Positions 10,993-23,990 of a DNA stretch of 64,000 bases are shown here, in pieces (the stretch's first letter is position 1; every line of letters begins with the position of its first letter). This DNA comes from Fremontodendron californicum (Eukaryota > Streptophyta > Magnoliopsida > Malvales > Malvaceae): positions 2,800,001 to 2,864,000 of the forward strand of contig JAULJL010000039.1 in the NCBI GenBank assembly GCA_030761205.1, given 5' to 3'. Under the pieces are notes generated by a model, which saw only the letters and a list, made by a program, of their open reading frames with translations, did no database searches and was not told where the DNA came from. A program made the translations under genes and the position numbers.

Positions 10993-11981
10993 TAATACTT
11001 TAAATATAATTATAATTAAAAATAATAATACAAATACACGAACTATGATATAATTATCATTTTGAACAAGAGCCGCCACAACAACATCTACGTGTAACTT
11101 TGTAAGTTTGCATGAAAATGTCCATAGTAAATATGGTTTTCCAAAAGGGCATTATCGCCATTTCAAAATAAATCAATAGGAACTCCATCAAGGATCCATC
11201 AAAAAGTAACTTTTGTTAAAAGATAAATTTGTCATTGTAATGTATATTGAAATTATTAAAATAAAATATTTGAAAGAATAATTTTTTTTTAAAAATTTTA
11301 TCTTTAAATTATCTAAAATTAATGTAGAGTAGTAAAATTCAATCAAAAATCAAAATTGAATGACAAAATTCAATAAAAACCTAAATTTTAATTGTAAAAT
11401 TCAATCAAATAAAAGTAGAATAACAAATTTATCTTTAATCTCAAAGTACAATAGTAAATATCCATCAAAATAAGTATAGTAATAAATTTTAATATCCACC
11501 TATAATACGGTGACAAATTTATCCTTTAACTTTATTTAAAAAATAAACAATCAATTAATTAATATTAATTATAAAATTTGTTTTATTTTTCAGGTCTTTT
11601 ATGGTTTTTTTTATTAGGAGTTTTATAAGGAGATATATTTTGGTTCAGAAAAGAAAAAAAAATCATAATAATTTAATTTATAGAGACTGATAAAAAGGTT
11701 TTTGTCCTTTGTTTCTGTGCATTCAATTCAATTCCATTCTTCTTTTCTTTTTCTTGTTTTTCTTTCTCTTTGACTCTCTCATTCTATCATAAAAAATTCT
11801 CTTCAACCGACTCTATTTTCCTCTCTTTCTTTTTCATGACTATTTAGACGATGTAGGTGAAAAAAAAATGATTTGCAAAGGAATAAAAGGAAAGTGGTTC
11901 TGCCATTAATGGTGAATTCAAGAGAGCTCTTCAAGAAGAAGAAGAACAAGCTTAACTTGCTTGGTTGGGGTTGTTGTTTTC
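10993..11981 (+). promoter_or_regulatory. Upstream region and 5' leader of the TGA10-like gene
   Basis: AT-rich upstream DNA passes into a C/T-rich leader (about 11700-11840) before the ATG at 11982, as is common in plant 5' UTRs. No TATA box or operator could be assigned with confidence. Confidence 0.4.
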
Positions 11982-14900
11982 ATGGCTACCAGAGGCAACA
12001 TGAACCACTCCATCCAACATAATAATCAACATCATCATCATCAAAACCAGCAGCAACAACAACATCAACATCATAAAAATCAGATTCCTTATGCAATGAT
12101 GCAATCATCATCATCATCTTCCATCCATGGAAACTTCATGTAATTTTATTTTTTTTTTCAGTACAAACTATACAAAGCAAAACCCAGAACCATCCCCTTT
12201 GTTATCTTCTTTATGCCTCTAGCTAATCTAGGTCTTACAACCCAACCAAAAGTTTTATTTTCTTCTCTTTGTTTTTGTTCATGAAAATGTTTTTTGAAGT
12301 TCTGTTTCTGTTTGTGTTTTTGGGGTAAGCAGAAGCAAAGATACTGGAGGTTATGATTTGGGTGAATTAGATCAAGCCCTTTTTCTCTATCTTGATGGCC
12401 AAGACGTTTCCACTATTCAAGACCAAAGACGTGAGTTTTCTCTCAACTTTTTTTCTTCTTTTTTCATTTTCTGGAGCTTCTGTTAAGAAGATTGTTTTCG
12501 GACAGGCCTGTTTGGTCACAAGAAAAGCATGTTCCAGTACTTTCTTTGACCAGATCCTTGCAGGAACAAATCTCTGAAAGAAACAAAAACAAAAAAAAAA
12601 AAACTATATTTTTCAAAGAAAAACAAAATTCTTTTTTCTTTCAACTTTTTGATTTTATTTGTTAATATGTTATGATTAGCTGTGGACCATGACATGTCTA
12701 AAAAACAACTCTATGATCATGAATTCCTTGCAAAAATTCTTCCATGTACTGAAAAGTGTATCTTTTTTTTTTTCCCTGTTTTGATGGAACAAAGCTACAA
12801 ATTATTGCATGGCGATCCCTATGTTTTTTTTTACATATTTCATACTCTCTTTCCTTTCTTACTCTGAAATTTTCTTGTAAAAGAAGTTTGAGTTAATGCT
12901 TGTTCGAACTTATGTATGCAGAAAATCCTGGAATGAGACCTCCGACTTTAAATATTTTCCCTTCACAGCCTATGCACGTTGAGCCTCAAAAATCAACAAA
13001 GGTAACTTATTATTTATATATATTGATATATGTAGAGTTTTATGTCAGTACAATTATTTAAATGCTAATTTTTTAAGTGAGCTTGTTTTGTATTTGGTAG
13101 ACAAGTAAAGGATTAGTTTCTCCAGCAACTAGTGGTTCAAAGAGACCATCAGAGCCGCCCATGGAGTTGGCAAACGCCAAAAATGATGCTTCAGCTTCTG
13201 CACCAGATCAACCAGCTAAAGCTGTCAAGGTATATATATGATAGGCTCTGAATAAAAAAAAGAAACATATATATTTTTATATAATTTAAATCTGGTTATA
13301 GAAAAATCTGATGTCATTATATATCTTGTTGAAAAACCTGAGATTCCCATGTTTTGGTTTTTGTATTTCTAAAAGTTTGGAATCTTGTAATAATGCATGT
13401 TTTAATATGGCAGAGTGAGAGGAACCACAAAGGGCAAAGGTCAAGTTTAGAGCAGGAAGGACCCAAAACACCAGACCCTAAGGTGAATTATTAGTATCGT
13501 TTTTGTATTATTTTTTTTTTATATAATCATGTTTAAAATATTATATATTTATATAAATTATGATATATTAATAATTCGTGTTATAAATTTTGACATTTCA
13601 TATTATATTCGTGTTGTATAATCGTGTGGTTTAAAATTATCAAAGTCTACCCATTAGTAATTAAAAGCTAGCTGGTCTTTTTATAGACATTCACTTACTT
13701 TTTTTTTTTGCAAAAAAATGTTAAATGCATGTAATCTGTTTGAATCATTTCCAAGCAGACATTGAGAAGACTTGCTCAGAATAGAGAGGCAGCAAGGAAA
13801 AGCAGGATAAGAAAAAAGGTCAGCCTGTAGAAAAATGAATTGCTAGCTAGTACTGATTTGTTTGCTATAAATCATTTTCTCATTTCATATAAACAAGCTT
13901 TAATTAATGCAAGAAATTAACTAAGAATTATTTCTGGGTTTCATTTATTTTCTTGTTTCATCACAGGCTTATGTTCAGCAGTTAGAGTCAAGTAGGATTA
14001 GGCTTACCCAACTAGAACAAGAACTTCAAAGAACCAAATCTCAAGTGAGACATTTCCCTTATTTTTTATATTGTTAATCTGTGCAGATTCGAGTACATAT
14101 GTTTGAAGATTTTTCTTTTACTGTTTAGGGCATGTTTTTTGGTGGTGGTATCCTAGGAGGAGAGCAAGGCCTTCCTGTTGGTATTAACAACATAAGCTCA
14201 GGTTTCTACAAATCTTTTAACCTTTTTTTTTAAAGATTTCATGGCAATATATATGAACTGACATTTTATGTTTCAGAGGCTGCTGTGTTTGACGTAGAGT
14301 ATGCAAGATGGGTAGAAGAACTCCATCGACTCATGTGCGAGCTTCGAGCCGCAGTGGTTCAAGAGCATCTACCGGATAACGAGCTTCGGATCTTCGTTGA
14401 CAGTTGTTTAGCACACTTCGACGAGGTGATGAACCTAAAAGGAATGGTAGCCAAAACCGATGTGTTTCATCTTGTTTCTGGCATGTGGAAAACTCCAGCT
14501 GAACGATGCTTCATGTGGATGGGTGGATTTCGGCCATCGGAGCTCATCAAGGTACACTCTAACCCTATCCTTTGGAATAATTCAAAACTTGGAAATAATA
14601 ATGTGAAATCTAAATTATATAAAAAAAAAAAGTCTAAAAACTAATCATTACTATAGGTTTATAGTCAATAATCAAAGAACAATCCAACTAATTAATCAGA
14701 ATCCTTTTCCTCTATATTTTACCTTATTTTTACTTTATAAAGATAAGCCTTTCTCTCCTTCACCTTCATGGAAATCAAGGATCTTGTTTCCATCTTCATC
14801 TCTTCTCTTTGGTTTTGTAGTAAATAAATCAGCAAAATGGCTCAATCTGATTCAGCTTTTGTTCGCATTGGAGATAATGTTTTGATTCTGGGTATGATTT

Positions 14901-17900
14901 TTATTACTCAAAAATCTTTTTTTTTTTTATTTTCTTTTTTGTTTCAGGTTATGGTGAGTCAGATTGAGCCATTAACGGAGCAGCAAATAATGGGGATATG
15001 TGGATTGCAGCAATCGACACAGGAAGCTGAAGAAGCTCTATCACAGGGCTTGGAAGCTTTGAATCAGTCTCTTTCTGATATTATAACTTCTGATTCACTG
15101 AGCAGCCCTCCTAACATAAGTTACATAACTAACTACATGGGCCAAATGGCCATCGCCATGAACAAGCTCTCCAACCTCGAAGCTTTTGTTAGGCAGGTAT
15201 GCCTTGATCATTACATGCTTGCATTATAGTATTATTATTGTTTGATGGGTTTGTGGATCCCCCCTGGCCCGAATCTGGTTTAATTCTGTCTAGGTTGGGC
15301 CCCAAAATCATGTTTTCCATGAAACTACTCCATCCATGGCTTCTCATGCTCATGAGGTGGCTTGGTGGTTACCTATGAAGCACGGACACTTCTGTCAAAA
15401 GAGTGTCCAAATGTCGGATACGTGTCTGATATGGGCACGGCTCTGACATGACGAAATACGTATCGAACACGCGCGAACATGTCAAAAAAATAAAAATAAA
15501 ATCGGATACGGTCAAAACATGATTAAAGACATGACTGGACACGTCCGGACACGCGAAATTTTTTTTTTTTTTGCATTTTTCTCTCAAATATGAAATCAAC
15601 AATGAATAATTTGGTTCAAATGGGTTTTTTAGGATTCAAAATTCAAAATTAATTTTAAAAAAATTGAAAAGCTATTTGCAATATATATATATTTAATTTT
15701 ACGTTTTTATTGTATATTTTTTAAATTTTTTTTATAGTATGTTACCCATATTGGGTGTCTGTATGCGTGCTTCCTAGGTTGTTACATTTAACATAGTTAT
15801 AAATCTACAAAGCATATATCTTCCATCCCATAAAAGGCTTAGGGGTTTATGCGTTTCTATATGAAACAAACATATTATAGTCTGTTAGGTTTCCAGTAAA
15901 TCAAAATATATCATCTAAAAAGACAAGCTTCAGCTTGTCTGATTTAGGTATATTTTCCCAAAATAATATGGTTAGAAATTAATTAGAGGAAAAAAAAAAG
16001 TTGATTTTATTTGTAAAAAAAATATATCAGAAATTGAAATTTCTACAACTAAATCGAATGCCTCCAACACTTCAAGATAAAGAAATCAAGTTCTACTTTA
16101 TTCTAGGAGAGTTTTTTTTTTTTTTTTGTAAGGAAGTCGCAGTTTAGGGATAAAAAAAAAGAGTTGTAGAGATTCGAACCTCAAATTTGCTCGATGCCGT
16201 TTCTTAAAAATGATTGCATGAACCAACTGGATTAAGTTTCGAATTCTTATTCTAGGAGAGTTATTAATTGTACTAGTTAAGTAGACATTAACTTTGGAAA
16301 AAATGGGCAGAACTCTCCATCAAATAATTAAGTCTCGTGTTCAAAATTATCAAATCTAACTTAAGCTTAATCTACCAAATTATTAACATCGACAGCCACT
16401 TCCATCCATCATTAATTCACACTAATCACAGTGAGCTTAGAGTTACGGTGATGAAATAGTTTAACTTTTAGTCTTCAGATTTATAGCTCGAGTAATAAAA
16501 GTGGGATGAAATTCGAGTAAAAATAACAAATTTTCTTTTGATATTAGGACGGGAGATTCAAATTTAACTCTTTAAATAAAATAAAAAATATGTCAAATGC
16601 AAAATGTTTTAGTCTCGATAACTATTGTATATTCTTTTATGCTTAAAAAACCGATTAAGGGTCAATAGATGATCTTGATTGATCTTGGATTTGGGTCCCT
16701 GAAGAGCATTAACTTGGTAATTGTGGGAGTTAGCTAGGGTATATCTAAGTTCAAACTTTAAGGATTTAGGGTAATAAAAGTTGAAATTTATGATCCTACA
16801 CTAAGAAAAACCATGAGAGTTTCAATTATTTTGAGGTTTCGTCAATAGACTAGATTTGTTTAAGTGAAATTCTAATTAAAGATGTTTACCAATCAAATCA
16901 GAGGAAGTCATAGTAACCCAATTCTGATAAGCCAACACTCAACAATAGAACTATGTTCATTGAAAGACAAATTGACCACTTTTTATATGCCTAAGTTGAT
17001 TTAGCATAGTTGTTGGTATAGTTTTTAAGATCAAAAATTAAGCTACATCGTAAATATAATGCTAAATAGGTAAAAAAAAAATTACTTTTGTAGTTGAAAC
17101 TATGATTTGGCAATCCAAATAAAAAAGTCAAAAAATAAAATTTTAGACTTTAGAAGTTGATTTTTGGATAAAATGATTTTATTATTCTCACATCTCTAAA
17201 CTTTTATTATTTTAAACATATCTTTTTTATATATTTCAATTACTCACAGCAATACCAAACACTTAAAAGTTTTTAAATCATATTTTTTCACAACACTTTT
17301 TAAACATAATTTTTCCAATCCAAAATTTTTCTAACCCAAACTTTTTTCAACAACATTACTAAACTAACGCTTAGTGACTTACGCTTGTCATTAATTTTCA
17401 GGTTTTTTATAAGTGAATTATGAACATTAAACTTAGAGAGATTGGTTGAAAATGAAATGAATTAATTAGATTTCAAATATGATCACCCTGGAATTATCAT
17501 TTATTTATTTTTTTTATCAAAATCTATGTTATTCGTTGGATTCAGTGAGTGTCACACATATTTGACACGAATGTATTCAATTTTTTAATTTTTTTTATAT
17601 ATTTGAAAGATCATACTTTCATATTCAAACATATGTTAGAAACATACATCAAATATGAATATTTTTAAAAAGTAAAAATTCGATTAACATAGGTCAACCT
17701 TCTAGACAAGGTATAAGTAAAAGCCATACCCCACAAGTAACTTGAACCAAGAAAATGAAATGAAAAATACCCTTATATCATTTTTCAACTACCCTTTATT
17801 CCTTCCACATTTGACAATCAAAACACCTTGTGTCACAAAGTCATGGGTGGATAGCCCGTGTAAAATTTAAGAAAGCAAATTTATCCTTAATTCTGCTCTC

Positions 17901-18463
17901 AGAGTTTTTAAATTCAACGAGTATAAATTTACATTTTCAACAATTAGTTTTTACTTTATTATTATTCTTATTTATAATTATAGTTTATGTTATTCGGATT
18001 GAGATGAGTATCGAATATTGGTATGTATCTGATATGGTTATATTTTATTTTTCTTTAAGATTTTACTATATATTTAGAGGATCATACCTCATACTTATGT
18101 CTGAATATGTGTTGGATACAATGTTAAATACATATATTTAAAAAAAATGACAAAAGTGGATAATATATGTTATAATTATACCACGTTAATGATGTAAACT
18201 TGTGTATAGAATAATTATTTTTTTATTTGTATTGTACATAGAATACTTTTCCTTATTTTAGTATATAACTAAATTTAAATCTTTTGCTTTCAAAAAAAAA
18301 AAACTTACAGGCGGATAATCTGAGGCACCAAACCATACACCAGCTGCACCAAATCCTGACGACCCGTCAAGCTGCAAGGTGTTTGCTGGCGATTGCTGAG
18401 TACTTTCATCGCCTAAGAGCTCTCAGCTCTCTCTGGGTGGCTCGACCTCGGCAAGAACAATAG
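11982..18463 (+). CDS. TGA10: TGA10-like bZIP transcription factor
   Basis: Eleven exons: 11982-12139, 12333-12430, 12922-13001, 13101-13229, 13414-13482, 13759-13818, 13967-14044, 14129-14201, 14277-14551, 14948-15196 and 18311-18463. They join in frame to 473 aa. The N terminus is His/Gln/Ser-rich. The bZIP basic region is TLRRLAQNREAARKSRIRKK (residues 179-198), followed by the leucine zipper to about 224. A DOG1 domain runs from about 250 to 465, with VFHLVSGMWKTPAERCFMW, LTEQQIMGICGLQQSTQEAEE and the end SSLWVARPRQEQ. The product should be a nuclear factor binding TGACG elements. In Arabidopsis, TGA9 and TGA10 act in anther development. The assignment to TGA10 over other TGAs rests on the QEHLPDNELR and GICGLQQ segments. 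The last intron is 3.1 kb and holds two repeats. Confidence 0.9.
15371..15779. mobile_element. Family F MITE-like element in the last TGA10 intron
   Basis: About 409 bp with inverted ends ACCTATGAAGCACGG and CGTGCTTCCTAGGT. The interior has repeated GGACAC/GTGTCC-like words and an AT-rich 3' half. A reverse-oriented relative lies at about 60265-60711. No clear target duplication was seen. Confidence 0.55.
16135..16260 (-). repeat. Possible tRNA-related SINE fragment
   Basis: In the last TGA10 intron, GAGATTCGAACCTC near 16170 is, on the minus strand, a good match to a Pol III B box (GGTTCGAATCTC). It is followed by TGAACCAACTGGATTAAG, and a diverged copy of the same block occurs near 44950-45030. 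No A box or poly-A tail was established, so a SINE origin is tentative. Confidence 0.25.
16990..17373. mobile_element. Family C MITE, copy C2
   Basis: A diverged relative of the element at 9566-9937, inside the last TGA10 intron. It shares internal blocks and a closing ACATTACTAAACTAACGCTTA-like end. The boundaries are approximate. Confidence 0.4.
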
Positions 18464-18926
18464 AAACCCTAGCTACGCCATAGCCACTATCATATCTTTT
18501 TACTCTTAATATTAATAATCATATATTATTGTCTTCTTCGATCTTCCCCCCCCCCCTCTTTCTACAGAGAGATGTATAGATAGAAGTAATTAATTAGAAT
18601 TTAAATCAAAGCAGTAGAACTGTAGAAGTTTCTCTCATTATATTGATTTTTCTTATTTTGGAGTTTGGACTAAGAAATCCCCAAAAAATGCAATGATTTC
18701 GCAGCCATTTCTGACTGATTAGAAAGAGAGAGAACTGGTTAAGAAGATGAAAAAGGCATAGAGAGAAGAAGGTTTGATTGTTTTTTTTTTTTTAAATTTA
18801 ATTTGGGTGTATTTTTTGTGGTTATGGAAGAAAGACAAAAATTATTTGGTTTTAAGAAGAAAAGGATATGCCGAGTGTTGAAACATAGGCGTCCATTTGG
18901 GCTACGTGTGTTGTTGCATGCATGCT
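18464..18926. other. 3' region of the TGA10-like gene
   Basis: The likely 3' UTR and downstream DNA. It contains a poly-C run near 18547 and purine-rich stretches. No further gene was seen. Confidence 0.45.
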
Positions 18927-18934
18927 TTTGGAAC

Positions 18935-19212
18935 TAGAGATGTACATGGGTCCGTTAAGGTTAGATTGAATTTGAATAATAAAAAATTTTCTTTTTCAAA
19001 TATTAAAATATTATTTTTTATAAAATATTAAAAAATTATTTTATATTAATATTTATATATCTTATATTAAATTTAAATAAATTTTTTATTAATTAAATAA
19101 TAATTTAGGACAAATCTAATAGATTTGGATTACAAAAAAACAATCTCAGATCCGATTTAATTCAATCAAATTTGTCTAATCAAGTGAATAATTCAATCCA
19201 TGAATAGTTTTA
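18935..19212. mobile_element. Family A-like hAT MITE, copy A4
   Basis: A 278-bp element flanked by the perfect 8-bp duplication TTTGGAAC (18927-18934 and 19213-19220). The ends are imperfect inverted repeats sharing CATGG about 10 bp in. The interior is AT-rich, with GGATTACAAAA and ATTTGTCTAATC blocks recalling family A in reverse orientation. It lies 53 bp from the left end of element 3. Confidence 0.65.
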
Positions 19213-19559
19213 TTTGGAACCAAAAGATGAAGCTGACAAACTTACTTTTATGATTGGACTTTGTTGGGTTTTTTATCATAATATATCTATTTTTTTATTT
19301 ATCAAAATATCGTTGTTTTTAAATTATTACTTAAAATTCGTTTATTTTTTAACTAGTTGGGAAACCGTCATGGTCCATAGCGATTTCCTAATTGAATTTT
19401 TTTAAAAAAAATTAAAAAAAAATAATTGTGGCGATTTCCCAATTGTTTTTTTCAATTTTTGTATTTCAATTTTGAAAATTGTAACGGTTATAAAAATAAT
19501 AATAAAAAATTCTTTGTTTTTTTACTTTATATACTAAAATATATAATTTATTTAATTTT

Positions 19560-20095
19560 TTAATTTATAAAAAAATAAAATTTAATTTATTATTCAAATT
19601 TTATAAAAAAATAAAATTTAATTTGTTATTTTAATTTTATAAAAAAATTATTTCTTATTAAAATTTTATATAAATAAAATCTTATTTTAATTTTATAAAA
19701 AATTAAATTTTATTTCATATTTTAATTTTATATAAATAAAAAAATAATTTCATATTTTAATTGTATATAAATTAAAATTTTATTTCTTATTTGAATTTTA
19801 TATAAAATTAAATTTTATTTCTTATTTTAATTTTATATAAAATTAAATTTTATTTCTTATTTGAATTTTATATAAAATTAAATTTTATTTCTTATTTTAA
19901 TTTTATATAAAATTAAAATTTATTTCTTATTTGAATTTTATATAAAATTAAATGTTATTTCTTATTTGAATTTTATATAAAATAAAATTTTATTTCTTAT
20001 TTGAATTTTATATAAATAAAATATTATTTCTTATTTTAATTTTATATAAAATTAAACTTTATTTCTTATTTTAATTTTATATAAAATAAAATATT
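19560..20095. repeat. AT-rich tandem array of about 35-bp units
   Basis: About a dozen degenerate units of the form AATTTTATATAAAATTAAAT plus TTTATTTCTTATTTG, with period about 35 bp. It lies between the left terminus of element 3 and the next tandem array. Confidence 0.8.
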
Positions 20096-20505
20096 AGAAT
20101 TGGATTCCTTCTGCAATTGATGGGAATAATGATTTAGGGTTAGGGTTTCAGCTATTTTTCAGTCAATCAAATGCTGCAGAAAATATTGGAATAGGATTCC
20201 TTCTGCAATGGATGGGACTATTGATCAGATTTAGGGTTAGGGATAAGGTTTCAGCTATTTTCCAGTCAATCAAATGCTGCAGAAAATATTAGAATTGGAT
20301 TACTTTTGCAATGGATTGGACTAATGATTAGGGTTATAGTTTTAGCTATTTTCCAGTCAATCAAATGCTGCAGAAAATATTGGAAGTGGATTCCTTCTGC
20401 AATGGATGGGACTAATAATTTAGGGTTAGGGTTTCAGCTATTTTCCAATCAATCAAATGCTGTAGAAAATATTGGAATTGGATTCCTTCTGCAATAGATA
20501 GGACC
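20093..20505 (+). repeat. Degenerate tandem array upstream of the element 3 transposase
   Basis: Four to five diverged units of about 90-105 bp contain AATCAAATGCTGCAGAAAAT, GGATTCCTTCTGCAATGGAT and TTTCAGCTATTTTCCAG. They are homologous to the 97-bp units at 61609-62547 of element 5. Unlike those, several carry the telomere-like string TTTAGGGTTAGGGTTT. Confidence 0.8.
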
Positions 20506-20815
20506 ATTGGACAGTCCGATACAAAGGATGAGATTTGTCATCAGTTTTTTCATTCAATGAGTTATCAGTTTTTCAATCAATTAACCCTAGCCAGAAAATG
20601 GGAATCAGATTCCATCCTGTACAAAAGGATAGGATTTGTCATCCGGTAAAAATAATGAACCATTATAAATTCATAATACTGATGAAGGTTTACAATACCC
20701 CTTACAACAGTTTTTCAATCAGATTTTTTCTGAGTGGTAATACTTCCTCGTCATTCTCTATTTCTTCTTTCTTTTACTGAGTGATTCATCCTTCTCAGTT
20801 TTATTACTACACAAC

Positions 20816-23563
20816 ATGAGCAACATAGTGGTCGTATTGGTCTACTATAATGGCCAAATTCATAATACTAATGAAGGTGCTACCTTTAATTTTGAACATC
20901 CTAAAAGCTTTATGTGTTGATGGAGACGTCACATTAGAGGAACTGAAGCTGCAAATTCATACAAAAATTAAAGCTGAAATAGAAAAAGAATTTCAGAAAT
21001 TAAGTATAGGTTTCCTCTTTCTATTGGTGAAAGATGTGTTCGATATAGAACATTTCCACTTGAAGATGATGTTGATGTTAGATGCATGTTTGATGCTCAC
21101 GAGAAATTTGAAAATGTTGGTTTACTTGAGTTATATGCTGACATAGAGGATGTTCACGATGATTATGGGCCTTCAAATGTTCGCACTACAGATAACTTTC
21201 CCACAAAAGATGATGATTCTGGGTCGTTGTATGTTCACACTACATGCGACGTTCCCACAGAAGAAGTTGTTCCGCTATCTCAAGCTACAACGTTTCATAA
21301 TTCATTAGTCTCACAAACAATTCCTATTGCCCTGGAAGATGAGCCAGCTAGTGTTGATCATTTCCGTTATATGGAGTCCATGGTGAATATGTTGGTGACT
21401 TTAGTGAGCAGGAAGAGGATGATGAATTCGCAAATGACAGTGATGACAACAGTGATTCTAACCCAGACGTCGTCGTTGCTGAGATCAACACTCATGGAGA
21501 TCTTCCCCCATATGAGGTTGCATCCCATATGCACACCCTGGATCTAGAGGCAATGCAAGTGCCAGAATTTCCTAAGGATGCTCATACATTTGCTACGCCT
21601 CTGACTTTTGATTCATCTACAGTTGATCTGTGTGTTGGTTACAATTTCCAACGAAAGAGGCTGTGCTTTTAGCTATTAAGCACTATAACATCGAAAAACT
21701 CTGTAGATTACAGTGTAATTGAATCTGAGCGGACCAATTATTATGTCAAATTTCTAATGTATGGAAAATGATGCAATTGGAGAATAAGGGCAACATTTAT
21801 GAAGAAGAAACAGGCATGGAGATTAGAAAATATAAAAGGCCTCATACTTGCACATCGGGGAGGATTTCACAAGATCATTGCAAGTTAGATTCTAACATGA
21901 TCTGTTTATGCATTCTGTCATTGGTCCAAGCAAATCCAGATATCTCCGTTTCAGTTTTAATCACTGAGATGCGAATCCGGTATGGATACATCACCTCCTA
22001 TAAGAAAGTGTGGAAAGCAAAGCAAAAGGCGATTGTTCGAGTGTTTGGCGATTGGAATAGATCGTACAATGAGCTACCTAAATGGTTAGGTGCAATGCAA
22101 CATTTCGTTCCTGGTACAATTGTGGAATTGCAAACAGTACCTGCATATCACGGTGATCGACTGTCCAAGGTAAGAGAGAATTCCATCGACTCTTTTGGAT
22201 ATTCAAGTCGTGCATTGAAGGGTTTTCGTATTGTAAACCTATTGTACAATAGACGGTACTTTCTTATATGAAAAATACAAAGGAACATTATTGTTAGCTA
22301 TTGCACAAGATGGCAACCGTAACATACTGCCAATTGCCTTTGCCATTATGGAGGGTGAGACAACGGAGGCTTGGTCATTCTTTCTCACTAATTTGCGTAG
22401 ACATGTGACAAGACAGCCTGGCATATGCTTGATGTTTGATCGACATGAAGCCATCAAAGCTGCGATTAGATGCGATGGTAGTGGATGGAATCCTCCACAT
22501 GCATATTCAGTGTACTGCATTCGACACCTTGCAGCTAATTTTATGAAGAAGTTTAACAATAAGGAATTGCGTCGACACATTGTTAACATGGGTATGGAAT
22601 CGAATCATAGTTATTTTATCTCTTATATTTCCCTTATTATATCAAATAATACTAAAATTCACAAGTCTTTTTTTTTTAATTTTATCAGGATACGAGTTGA
22701 GGCGACCCAATTTTCATTTCATGTATAAGAATCTTCGTGGAGAAAATGCAGAGGCGGCTAATTTGCTTGATAGGATCCCCAAGGATAAGTGGGCCAATCA
22801 TATGATCAAGAAAGACGTTATAGGCATATGACAATCAATCTAGCTGAATCTATCAATTCAATGTTGAAGGGAACGCGTCATCTTCCTATTTCTGCTTTAT
22901 TGCAATCAACATATAATAGGTTGGCTGCACTTTTTGTTAAGATGGGGAACAAGCAAATTGCAATGATGGAGGGAGGGAGGGCACACATACTATGAAACAG
23001 TCACAAAGGCTATGGTCGAAAATCGCGTGAAAGCTAACTCCCACTTTGTTCATAATTTTACGCGAGCAAATCAATCTTTTCTGATTGAAGAGTTAGCTGA
23101 TCCACAAGAGGGTGTTCCTGCAATGAAGTACAAAGTCAAGCTTAGTGACATGTGGTGTGACTGTGGGAAGTTTCAAGCACAAAGGTTCCTTTGTTCACAT
23201 GTATTTGCTGTTTGTGCACATGTCCATGTAGATTGTATGCAATATGTGGACAATGTCTATAGACTGGAAACTATATTGAATGTTTATAGACATGAGTTCC
23301 AACCAGTTGAAAATGAAGGTTATTGGCCTCAATATAATGGTCCAAAAGTGTGTCCCAATAAAAAAAATGGAGAAATCCACATGATCGGTCAAAATCAAGT
23401 CGTATTCGTAATGAAATGGATCTCAATGAGAAAGCCCAACCAAAATGTTGTGGATTATGCAAAAATGAATGTCATAGCCGTCGAAAATGTCCGTATCAAT
23501 CTAGCACATCGGGAGAGAGTTCGCATTAACAATAAAAGAATTACATGTTTTCATAACCTTTAA
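20816..23563 (+). pseudogene. MuDR/MULE transposase of element 3, broken
   Basis: The ATG at 20816 opens MSNIVVVLVYYNGQIHN. Recognisable parts in order are an N-terminal PB1-like region (to about 21150), an acidic linker, a MuDR DNA-binding region (about 21640-21900, with GPHTC-type zinc ligands), the MULE DDE domain (about 22230-22580, AIAQDGNRNILPIAFAIMEGE), an intron at 22592-22688, a SWIM finger near 23150-23210 (CDCG, then CSH) and a CX2CX4HX4C knuckle near 23445-23490 read in another frame. Several frameshifts break it: near 20905, near 21010, after 21360, around 21640-21770, at the first catalytic Asp near 22250, and more. It should have been the cut-and-paste transposase of the element but cannot be made now. 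Confidence 0.85.
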
Positions 23564-23990
23564 TATTTACATATTTTGCCATTAAGAAAAAAATGTTATG
23601 CAAGCTTTTTTCTACTTATCATGTAATTTGGATTATTATTTTATATAAAATTAAGAAATTTCATAAATTATAAAAATTAAGTATATAAATTTAAATAAAT
23701 ATTATCAAGTCATATTTTTTAAAAGTTTAAAATATAAATATTTAAAAATATATTGAATAAAAAATAAATAACAAAATTAACATTTTTAAAAATATATTGA
23801 ATAATAAATAAATAAAATAAAGATTTTTAAAAATATATTGAATAATAAATAACAAAATTAAAAATAACAATTAATTTCTCAACAAATTTATAATAAATAA
23901 CATGAAATGCAAAACATATAAATTTATATTTTACAAATTTAAAATACATTATTCTCGTTATATTGATAAAATTATATTTATTCTAATTAT

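Noticed and set aside
22239..22589. 116-codon minus-strand frame inside the transposase, and similar minus frames at 4575-4898 and 56824-57147
   Set aside because: They are shadows of the real plus-strand coding sequence.
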